A stretch of 64,000 bases of DNA from an uncultured Flavobacteriaceae bacterium (lineage in GTDB: Bacteria; Bacteroidota; Bacteroidia; Flavobacteriales; Flavobacteriaceae): contig CANNBV010000002.1 of NCBI GenBank assembly GCA_947502975.1, positions 873,251 to 937,250 on the forward strand, read 5' to 3'. The notes beneath the pieces are model-generated. The model searched no databases, was not told the origin of the DNA, and saw only the letters and a list, made by a program, of their open reading frames with translations. Positions 43,565 through 50,805 of the stretch are shown piece by piece. Every line of letters starts with the position of its first letter. Within the stretch, counting starts at the first letter, position 1. Both the position numbers and the translations under genes were made by a program.

Positions 43565-44674
43565 TTATTTCATGAATTTTTTCGTAATTCTGTATTCCGA
43601 ATTACTCAAAACTAGAAAATAACTTCCAGAAGGTAAGATGCTTACATTTATAGTTGCGTCATAACTAATCCCTTTCAGTAATCTTTGACCGGATAGGTTG
43701 ATGACTTCAAAATTAAGTGTGTTACTATTTGATACACCGCTATCTAGATAAATTAGATTATCCGTAACTGGATTAGGATAAATTTTTATATCTGCTAAAT
43801 CTTGAGAAGAATTATCGAATATGTATTCAGGATCAATATCACTTCTTATAGTCTTATAAAATCCATACATTCTACCCAATTGCTGCGGTGTAAAATGATT
43901 TCTACATGCTTTTCTTGAGTAGGACATTATATTTTTTGTATCGGGATGATATAGATTACCGTTAGCATCTTTTTCGTTGCCAATATAATTGCAAAAGCTG
44001 TCTATTGTTTGTTGAGATAAACCTGGATCTGCAGGAGTATCACAAATACCATCACCAGTCGTGTCACAATTGCTACCATCTACTAATTCTGAAACTGATG
44101 AATTTTTGTTACCATGTGTATGGAGTAAAGAGAAGAAATGACCAATCTCGTGTGCAAAAGACGATCCATTTGTGGCACAACTATTCTTTAAAACAATTAT
44201 ATTTTTATCAATATCATCTACATTATAACCACAAATACTTTTTTCGGAAGTATTAAGAACTTTATCCATAAAATAAATGTTGATGATACCTTCTGAGTAA
44301 TTATCTAACAATAAACCTTCATTGCCTTTTTTAAATTGATTAATAGCATTATTGTGGATATAATCAATATTTTCAAAAACGTAAAAACTAATGTATGCTT
44401 CTTTGAATGTAGTATTCAATTCTGTTATCAAATATTCTATGGTATCTTGATCTAGTCCGCCTTTTCCATTAGAATCTCTTACCACATGAATTTTAACAGG
44501 AATCTTATTTTCTTCAGTTTTAAAAGTTCTGGTTTTTGATGATTTAAACTGAATGAAATTTTGCTGATATTTATTTAAGATGTCTTTTTTATCAATACTA
44601 AGTTTTGATAATTTGTTTGAATATAAATTACCACAATTAGCATCGTCTAGAGTTTGTGAGTTTACTCTAGTCAA
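43565..44674 (-). CDS. M43 (pappalysin-like) metallopeptidase with type IX sorting domain
   Basis: The 369-residue frame begins at a TTG, but the reading frame extends upstream into a clear signal peptide (IKHYIVFILVLLPFLTRVNSQ) without an ATG. The zinc motif is GSSFAHEIGHFFSLLHTHG (HExxHxxxxxH) and the Met-turn is in KNIMSYSRKAC. DGICDTPADPGL and the cysteines fit the M43B family. The last 75 residues are a type A sorting domain (IYPNPVTDNLIYLDSG...GSYFLVLSNSEYRITKKFMK). It is probably secreted and surface-bound. A second type IX cargo protein follows upstream. See the finding on the start codon. Confidence 0.9.
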   Translation of the reverse strand: MTRVNSQTLDDANCGNLYSNKLSKLSIDKKDILNKYQQNFIQFKSSKTRTFKTEENKIPVKIHVVRDSNGKGGLDQDTIEYLITELNTTFKEAYISFYVFENIDYIHNNAINQFKKGNEGLLLDNYSEGIINIYFMDKVLNTSEKSICGYNVDDIDKNIIVLKNSCATNGSSFAHEIGHFFSLLHTHGNKNSSVSELVDGSNCDTTGDGICDTPADPGLSQQTIDSFCNYIGNEKDANGNLYHPDTKNIMSYSRKACRNHFTPQQLGRMYGFYKTIRSDIDPEYIFDNSSQDLADIKIYPNPVTDNLIYLDSGVSNSNTLNFEVINLSGQRLLKGISYDATINVSILPSGSYFLVLSNSEYRITKKFMK

Positions 44675-44830
44675 AAAAGGTAATAGAACTAATATGAAAA
44701 CTATATAATGTTTGATTTGGGTACTATTTAAATAAATAATACTTCAAATCTATTTATAAGTGGTTTTGGGTAATAAAAAAAACGTTGTAACCTTAATAAT
44801 AATCGTTTAAGCTAAAAAACACAAAGCATA

Positions 44831-45754
44831 TTACTGTATTATTAACTTTTGAGTCCTACTGCCGCTTTGATTATCACTAAACTTCAAGAGATATACACCA
44901 GAAGTTAAATTTGAAACATCAACTGTAAAACTATTTGATACGTTTGGTGTTAAAACAGTTCGCTTTAGTTTACCTAAAATAGTAAAGATTTCAATACGTT
45001 CTAAGTTAGAATTCTTAATGTTAGAAAGCGTTATTTTGTCCGAAGCTGGGTTTGGAAATACTCTTACTTCTTCTACATTTAAAAAGGTGTCAATACTCAA
45101 TACCGAAGCTAGTGTTATTTTTAATTCTGCGACTCTACTATTATTGAAAGGTGCTACATTTCTTAAACTACTAATTATCCCTCCTGACGTTGCAGGGTTG
45201 GACAATGAATATGTTGTTCCGTCTTCTGTTCCTGCATCATAAGGGTAAATATCTATAGTTATAGAAGTTTTCCAATTACCATTTTCTCTTAATTCCAATC
45301 CATTTACAAACATCATCCAATCTGGGCTTGGTGCAATCATGGAAAGCATAGTGAGTAAAGGGAAATCTTCGTTCACTTCAAGGTTATTCAGAATAATCTT
45401 ATTGGTAGGCTCGTTAAGAAATAGGTCGCCTGCATTAAAAAATTGTTCTGCGTTGTTAGCATCAATAGCATCTTGCACATCAACAGTTCGAAAGATATTT
45501 GAATCTCCAAGTTCTGCTATATCCTCTACACCTTTTGTAGCAGTAACTCCATTTTGTACAAAAGTAGTATTACTGTTGTGATTTACGCCTACTAAATCAG
45601 ACCAATGCGCGTTGCTACCTGGAAATGTTGTACCAACACTGTGATCTGTTGCATTCCAATAGTTAGTAAATTCAATATTGTAAGTAGCAACGCTTTGCGT
45701 GAACCCAAATGTGCTAATAAAAGCGAATAAAATAAAGGTAATTTTTCTCATCAT
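44831..45754 (-). CDS. Spondin-domain protein with type IX sorting domain
   Basis: The 307-residue product has a signal peptide (ITFILFAFISTFGFTQS). A Spondin_N-like domain (about 20-215) shows ATYNIEFTNYWNATDHSVGTTFPGSNAHWSDLVGVNHNSNTTF, APSPDWMMFVNGLELRENGNW and SITIDIYPYDAGTEDG. A type A sorting domain closes it (VRVFPNPASDKITLSN...GVYLLKFSDNQSGSRTQKLI). Spondin domains in bacteria are extracellular and of unknown ligand. It lies next to the M43 peptidase, also a type IX cargo. Confidence 0.88.
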   Translation of the reverse strand: MMRKITFILFAFISTFGFTQSVATYNIEFTNYWNATDHSVGTTFPGSNAHWSDLVGVNHNSNTTFVQNGVTATKGVEDIAELGDSNIFRTVDVQDAIDANNAEQFFNAGDLFLNEPTNKIILNNLEVNEDFPLLTMLSMIAPSPDWMMFVNGLELRENGNWKTSITIDIYPYDAGTEDGTTYSLSNPATSGGIISSLRNVAPFNNSRVAELKITLASVLSIDTFLNVEEVRVFPNPASDKITLSNIKNSNLERIEIFTILGKLKRTVLTPNVSNSFTVDVSNLTSGVYLLKFSDNQSGSRTQKLIIQ

Positions 45755-45861
45755 ATTAAAGTGAATTAGTTTATAGCGTTTATTTTTTGTCGTAGTTTTT
45801 ATGAAAAGATTACATTCAGAAAATAGTAGTATTTTTAGCTTCCAAAATTGTTTATATCTGG

Positions 45862-46725
45862 ATGAACAAACCCATTAAAATAATCGAATGTCCACGTGAT
45901 GCTATGCAAGGTATAAAGATGTTTATTCCTACGGTACAAAAAGTACAGTATATTCAATCTTTGTTGCGTGTTGGGTTTGATACTATAGATTTTGGAAGTT
46001 TTGTGTCTCCAAAAGCAATTCCTCAGATGATAGACACTGCTGAAGTGCTATCACAATTAGATTTAAGTAAAACTACCAGTAAACTCCTAGCAATAGTAGC
46101 TAATGCAAGAGGTGCTAACGATGCGGCAAAGCATAAGGAGATAAACTATTTAGGATATCCTTTTTCTATATCTGAAAACTTTCAAATGCGTAATACGCAT
46201 AAAACCATTGCACAGTCGGTTGATATTCTTACTGAAATATTAAACATTGCTAATAAAGCTGATAAAGAAGTAGTCGTTTACATTTCTATGGGATTTGGAA
46301 ACCCTTATGGTGATCCATGGAATGTAGATATTGTTGGAGAGTGGACGGAAAAACTAGCGAATATGGGTGTGAAAATTTTATCATTAAGTGATACAGTTGG
46401 AACATCAAATCCTGAAAGTATAAATTATTTGTTTTCTAATTTGATACCTATGTATCCAAATATAGAATTTGGGGCTCATTTGCATACAACACCTAGTTCT
46501 TGGTTTGAAAAAGTCGATGCTGCATATAAAGCAGGATGCCATAGATTTGATGGTGCCATCCAAGGCTTCGGCGGCTGCCCAATGGCCAAGGACGAACTTA
46601 CTGGCAATATGCCAACTGAAAAACTATTGTCTTATTTTACTTCACAACAAAAGAATAGTTTAAATGCCTTAAGTTTTGAAAGTGCTTATAACGAGGCATC
46701 TAAAATTTTTAATCATTTTCATTAG
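45862..46725 (+). CDS. Hydroxymethylglutaryl-CoA lyase
   Basis: The 287-residue TIM-barrel protein belongs to the HMGL-like family. ECPRDAMQGIKMFIPTVQKVQYIQSLLRVGFDTIDFGSFVSPKAIPQM is the N-terminal region. SLSDTVGTSNPE and FGAHLHTTPSSWFEKVDAAYKAGCHRFDGAIQGFGGCPMAKDELTGNMPTE carry the metal ligands (HLH) and the catalytic Cys in GGCPMAK. It splits HMG-CoA into acetyl-CoA and acetoacetate, as in leucine breakdown. No leucine-pathway genes flank it here. Upstream is a type IX cargo gene on the other strand. Confidence 0.94.
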   Translation: MNKPIKIIECPRDAMQGIKMFIPTVQKVQYIQSLLRVGFDTIDFGSFVSPKAIPQMIDTAEVLSQLDLSKTTSKLLAIVANARGANDAAKHKEINYLGYPFSISENFQMRNTHKTIAQSVDILTEILNIANKADKEVVVYISMGFGNPYGDPWNVDIVGEWTEKLANMGVKILSLSDTVGTSNPESINYLFSNLIPMYPNIEFGAHLHTTPSSWFEKVDAAYKAGCHRFDGAIQGFGGCPMAKDELTGNMPTEKLLSYFTSQQKNSLNALSFESAYNEASKIFNHFH

Positions 46726-46812
46726 ATTCTTAAGTTTACCTAAATGTTAAATTTTTGATTTTGGTATAACTCAAGTAATTGAATTATAGCTAGTTATTTT
46801 TCAGTCAAAATC

Positions 46813-46837
46813 TTTATTTAAATTTAATCTAAATAAA
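46813..46837. promoter_or_regulatory. Putative Fur box
   Basis: TTTATTTAAATT and AATCTAAATAAA flank one central T, forming a 25-bp palindrome with a single mismatch. It lies just upstream of a consensus promoter for an iron-uptake-type operon. The resemblance to flavobacterial Fur operators is from memory. Confidence 0.6.
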
Positions 46838-46838
46838 C

Positions 46839-46869
46839 TTTGCAAAAGTCTAAATCCATTTTATATTTG
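46839..46869 (+). promoter_or_regulatory. Consensus promoter of the imelysin locus
   Basis: TTTG at 46839-46842 and TATATTTG at 46862-46869 are separated by exactly 19 bp. The start codon is 57 bp further on. The Fur-like palindrome abuts the -33 box, so repression by iron-loaded Fur is the simplest reading. Confidence 0.75.
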
Positions 46870-46926
46870 CACTCGAAACAAACTATTTATAATAAGTCTA
46901 AATAAAAAGACGCCAAATCAATCACT

Positions 46927-48123
46927 ATGAAAAACATAATATTACCCCTTTTTGTTGTATCAATAGTATTCCAATCATGTTCTAATGATGATGATAATAC
47001 AGGTACAAACAATGTTGTAGCACCAGCTACATATGAATTTACCAGAAATGGTGCTACTACCATAAGTTATAGTGGACAAACCACTAGAATTGAAATGGGA
47101 GAAGAGTTAATCAATGGTCTAAAGGATACTTCTAAAAGTGAAGAAGATCTAGATGGTATGTTTACCAATACTGGTGATAAATTTTCTGATGCAGATTTAA
47201 ATGCCTCGACTAAAAGTATTAGAAGTAAGACTGCAGCTTCAACAGATTATTTTTCTGCTAATACAACAGATGCAAATGCTATTAAAGCTGATTTTGATGC
47301 TTGGATAGCTGCTCAAGTTGGTGAAGTCTATCCAAATTGGGATGTAAATGCAGCTTCAGGTACAGCAGGAAAAATACAAGAAGCAGGTGGAGGATCTACA
47401 AGATATGTTAACGCCAAAGGTTTAGAGTATAACCAAGCTGTTAATAAAGGACTTATTGGAGCTTTAATGGTGGATCAAGCATTGAATAACTATTTAAGTA
47501 CTGCAGTTTTAGATGCAGGAACGAATGTAGCCGATAATGATACAGATACTGTAGCTGAAGGTGAAAATTATACAAACATGGAGCATAAGTGGGATGAAGC
47601 TTATGGTTATGTTTATGGCGTAAATGCCGATCCTGCTAACCCAAATGCAGATTTAGGAGCTGATAGTTTTTTAAACAAATACATAGGTCGTGTTGAAGGT
47701 GATGACGATTTCGTAGGTATAGCAGACGAAATTTATCAAGCTTTTAAATTAGGTAGAGCAGCAATTGTTGCTAAAAACTACACAGTTCGTGATGCACAAG
47801 CTGAAATTATTAGAGAAAAAATATCTGAGATTATCGGTATAAGAGCTGTCTATTATTTGCAGCAAGGAAAAAATGTTTTAACTACAGATAAGGCTGCTGC
47901 ATTCCATGATTTGTCAGAAGGTTTCGGATTTATCTATAGTTTACAATTTACTAGAAAACCTGGAACAAGCGCACCATATTTTACAAAATCTGAAGTTGAT
48001 GGATTTATCACAACGTTAACAGATGGAAATGGGTTTTGGGATATTACTGAAGATGCTTTAGATACAATGTCTAATACTATAGCAGGAAAGTTTAGTTTCA
48101 CTGTGGCTCAAGCTGGAAGTTAA
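46927..48123 (+). CDS. DUF4856 lipoprotein of the imelysin locus
   Basis: The 398-residue product has a lipobox (VSIVFQSCSNDDD) with an acidic lipoprotein-export-like stretch behind the Cys. The DUF4856 domain fills the rest (YEFTRNGATTISYSGQTTRIEMGEELINGL, TTDANAIKADFDAWIAAQVGEV, ENYTNMEHKWDEAYGYVYG). The helical W-D-E-A-Y-G-Y motif is characteristic. It heads a locus with imelysin, HTTM and a TonB receptor that is conserved in Bacteroidetes and linked to iron uptake. Likely surface or periplasmic, anchored to the outer membrane. Confidence 0.9.
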   Translation: MKNIILPLFVVSIVFQSCSNDDDNTGTNNVVAPATYEFTRNGATTISYSGQTTRIEMGEELINGLKDTSKSEEDLDGMFTNTGDKFSDADLNASTKSIRSKTAASTDYFSANTTDANAIKADFDAWIAAQVGEVYPNWDVNAASGTAGKIQEAGGGSTRYVNAKGLEYNQAVNKGLIGALMVDQALNNYLSTAVLDAGTNVADNDTDTVAEGENYTNMEHKWDEAYGYVYGVNADPANPNADLGADSFLNKYIGRVEGDDDFVGIADEIYQAFKLGRAAIVAKNYTVRDAQAEIIREKISEIIGIRAVYYLQQGKNVLTTDKAAAFHDLSEGFGFIYSLQFTRKPGTSAPYFTKSEVDGFITTLTDGNGFWDITEDALDTMSNTIAGKFSFTVAQAGS

Positions 48124-48150
48124 AAAAATGAGTTAGTTATTATTTACAAG

Positions 48151-48195
48151 GTTAAAGTAGTTGTTCTATTGTAAAATAGAGCGGCTACTTTTTCA
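48151..48195 (+). terminator. Intercistronic hairpin, possible attenuator between DUF4856 and imelysin genes
   Basis: AAGTAGTTGTTCTATT can pair with AATAGAGCGGCTACTT with two internal mismatches around a GTAA loop, followed by TTTTTC. A possible -7 box (TATTTTTG, 48196-48203) directly follows. Confidence 0.55.
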
Positions 48196-48237
48196 TATTT
48201 TTGCAAGAATTTTGAAAAAGAAATAAAATTTAAACAG

Positions 48238-49368
48238 ATGAGAAAGTTTTTTTTAGGATTGATTATTACTGGTTTAATTGTAGCTTGTAGCTCTTCATCT
48301 TCTGATGATGGCCCAACTGGCGGAAATGATAATTTTGATAGAGGTGCCTTATTAACTAATGTTGCTGATAACATTATTATTCCAGTTTTTGAGGATTTCC
48401 AATCTAAACTTTCTGCGTTAGATGTAGCTAGAGCAAACTTTATCAATGATATGACCCAAAGTAACCTTGATGCTTTGAGTGATGCTTGGTTAGAAGCTTA
48501 TAAGGTTTGGCAGTATGCAGAGATGTTTAATATTGGTTTAGCTGATGGTATTGATAATACAAACTTTATAGGTTTTGTTTCCTTCTTCAATATTTACCCT
48601 TTAGAAGTCGCCGATGTTCAAAATGGAGCTGCTAATGGTAATTATGATTTAACTACTTCAAACTATCATGATGGTCAGGGTTTTCCAGCTTTAGATTTTT
48701 TAATTCATGGTGTTGCTGATAATGATGTGTTGGCGATAGATAAATTTAGTTCTAATCCTAATAAAGATGGATATGTAACATATCTTGATAATGTTGTAGC
48801 TAGAATGAATGCACTAACTAATACGATAACTGATGATTGGAAAAACAGTTATAGAGACACCTTTGTAACAAATCTTTCCAGTTCTTCAACAGGTTCCGTA
48901 AGTAAAATTGTCAATGATTTTGTGTTTTATTATGAAAGAGGACTTCGTGCTAATAAAATAGGTATACCAGCAGGAAATTTTTCTAATCAACCCCTACCAG
49001 AAAAAGTAGAAGGGTTTTATAAGAAAGATGTATCTAAGGTTTTAGCTTTAGAATCATTGTCAGCGGTTCAAGACTTTTTTAATGGAAAAAAATATAATGG
49101 TACATCTACAGGTGAAAGTTTTAAAAGTTATTTAGAAGCATTAGATAAGAATGATTTGGCTTCGACAATTGCCTCTAAGTTTAACGATGCCAAACAAAAA
49201 ATTCAAGCTTTAGATAACAATTTTTACAACCAAGTAAATACAGATAATACTAAAATGACTCAAGCTTATGATGCTTTACAATCTGCTGTTGTGTCTTTGA
49301 AAGTAGACATGATGGGAGCATTTCAAGTAAATCTGGATGAAGGTTTTGTGGATAGTGACGGTGATTAA
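48238..49368 (+). CDS. Imelysin-family lipoprotein
   Basis: The 376-residue product has a lipobox (ITGLIVACSSSSS) and an imelysin/peptidase_M75 helical domain: VADNIIIPVFEDFQSKLSALDVARANF, LSDAWLEAYKVWQYAEMFNIG and NYHDGQGFPALDFLIHG. In classical imelysins the last motif is GxHxxE; here it is GFPALD, lacking the His and Glu, as in some non-peptidase, iron-related subfamilies. It is probably an iron-binding outer-membrane lipoprotein in the uptake locus. A terminator lies between it and the HTTM gene. Confidence 0.9.
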   Translation: MRKFFLGLIITGLIVACSSSSSDDGPTGGNDNFDRGALLTNVADNIIIPVFEDFQSKLSALDVARANFINDMTQSNLDALSDAWLEAYKVWQYAEMFNIGLADGIDNTNFIGFVSFFNIYPLEVADVQNGAANGNYDLTTSNYHDGQGFPALDFLIHGVADNDVLAIDKFSSNPNKDGYVTYLDNVVARMNALTNTITDDWKNSYRDTFVTNLSSSSTGSVSKIVNDFVFYYERGLRANKIGIPAGNFSNQPLPEKVEGFYKKDVSKVLALESLSAVQDFFNGKKYNGTSTGESFKSYLEALDKNDLASTIASKFNDAKQKIQALDNNFYNQVNTDNTKMTQAYDALQSAVVSLKVDMMGAFQVNLDEGFVDSDGD

Positions 49369-49382
49369 ACACTATAAAATTT

Positions 49383-49417
49383 AAAAAAGGTTGTCTATTA
49401 GGGCAACCTTTTTTTAT
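49383..49417 (+). terminator. Terminator between imelysin and HTTM genes
   Basis: GGTTGTC pairs with GGCAACC (one G-T) around a 6-nt loop, with A6 before and T7 after. The HTTM start codon is only 5 bp beyond the T tract. Confidence 0.8.
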
Positions 49418-49422
49418 TCAAA

Positions 49423-50805
49423 ATGAATTTCAAGTTTAAAACATATCTAAACCAAAACACACATGCAGCCCCTTTGGCTGTATTCAGAATTGCTTTTGGT
49501 ATCATGATGTGTTTTAGCATTATTCGCTTTTGGTATCACGGTTGGATTGAATCTCTCTATATAGAACCAAAATTTCATTTCTCTTACTATGGTTTTGAGT
49601 GGGTACAACCAATAGGAAGCTATACGTATTTACTTTTTGTTATTTGTGGATTATCCGCCTTATTTGTGGCTCTTGGCTTAAAATACAGAATAGCAATCAT
49701 CACATTCTTTTTAAGCTTCACGTATATAGAATTGATGGATAAAACCACGTATTTAAATCATTACTACTTCATCAGTTTACTCAGTTTTTTAATGATTTTT
49801 CTACCTGCTAATGCTCACTATGCTGTTGATAATATATTGAAAAAAAAGAGTTTCGAGAATGTTCCAAAATGGACAATTGATAGTGTAAAACTCCTTTTAG
49901 GTATTGTTTATTTTTATGCTGGTTTAGCAAAGATTAATAGTGATTGGTTGTTTAAAGCACAACCACTAAAAATATGGCTTACATCAAAATATGATTTACC
50001 TTTTATAGGTGAAACATTAATGCACCAAAACTGGTTTCATTATGCAATGAGTTGGAGTGGTATGTTGTACGATTTAGCAATTCCATTTTTATTACTTTAT
50101 AGAAAAACAAGACTGTTAGCATTTGCATTGGTTGTATTTTTTCATGTGTTTACTAGAGTATTATTTCCTATCGGAATGTTCCCTTTTATCATGATAGTCT
50201 CTACATTAATCTTTTTTGATGCCAGTTTACATCAGAAGATTATCAGTGTTGTAAAAAAAATATTAAAGCCTTTGTCACTTCGAGCGCTGTCTAGAAGTCT
50301 CACACAAATAAATAGAATTAATAGTTATCAATTGAAAAACAGGAAATTAATCATTCCAATTCTTTCCGTTTTCTTTTTTATTCAACTCATATTCCCTTTC
50401 AGATATTTAGCATATCCAGGAGAGTTATTCTGGACAGAAGAAGGCTATCGCTTTTCATGGCGTGTAATGCTTATGGAAAAAATGGGCATTTCAACTTTTA
50501 AAATTGTTAATGGAGAAACTGGTGAATTTTTCTATGTAGATAACAAAGATTTTTTAACATCTTTTCAAGAAAAGCAAATGAGCTTTCAGCCAGATTTTAT
50601 TTTAGAATATGCACATTTTTTAGGAGATCATTTTACGTCTCAAGGACATAAAAACGTACAGGTTTTTGTTGAAAGTTATGTAGCATTAAATGGCAGATTG
50701 AGTACGCCATATATAGATAAAAACGTAGATTTGTACGCCGAAAAAGAATCGTTTAAACCAAAGCATTGGATATTACCATTTAAGGATGAAATTAAAGGAT
50801 TGTAA
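49423..50805 (+). CDS. HTTM (vitamin K-dependent gamma-carboxylase-like) membrane protein
   Basis: The 460-residue product has about eight transmembrane helices in the first 330 residues. HTTM motifs: HAAPLAVFRIAFGIMMCFSIIRFWYHGWIE, YIELMDKTTYLNHYYFISLLSFLMIFLP, LLLGIVYFYAGLAKINSDWLF and FHVFTRVLFPIGMFPFIMI. A soluble C-terminus follows (FRYLAYPGELFWTEEGYRFSWRVMLMEKMG). It is found in the imelysin iron locus of Bacteroidetes, presumably carrying out an envelope modification; the reaction is unknown. It starts right after a terminator and overlaps the TonB receptor gene by 20 bp. Confidence 0.92.
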   Translation: MNFKFKTYLNQNTHAAPLAVFRIAFGIMMCFSIIRFWYHGWIESLYIEPKFHFSYYGFEWVQPIGSYTYLLFVICGLSALFVALGLKYRIAIITFFLSFTYIELMDKTTYLNHYYFISLLSFLMIFLPANAHYAVDNILKKKSFENVPKWTIDSVKLLLGIVYFYAGLAKINSDWLFKAQPLKIWLTSKYDLPFIGETLMHQNWFHYAMSWSGMLYDLAIPFLLLYRKTRLLAFALVVFFHVFTRVLFPIGMFPFIMIVSTLIFFDASLHQKIISVVKKILKPLSLRALSRSLTQINRINSYQLKNRKLIIPILSVFFFIQLIFPFRYLAYPGELFWTEEGYRFSWRVMLMEKMGISTFKIVNGETGEFFYVDNKDFLTSFQEKQMSFQPDFILEYAHFLGDHFTSQGHKNVQVFVESYVALNGRLSTPYIDKNVDLYAEKESFKPKHWILPFKDEIKGL

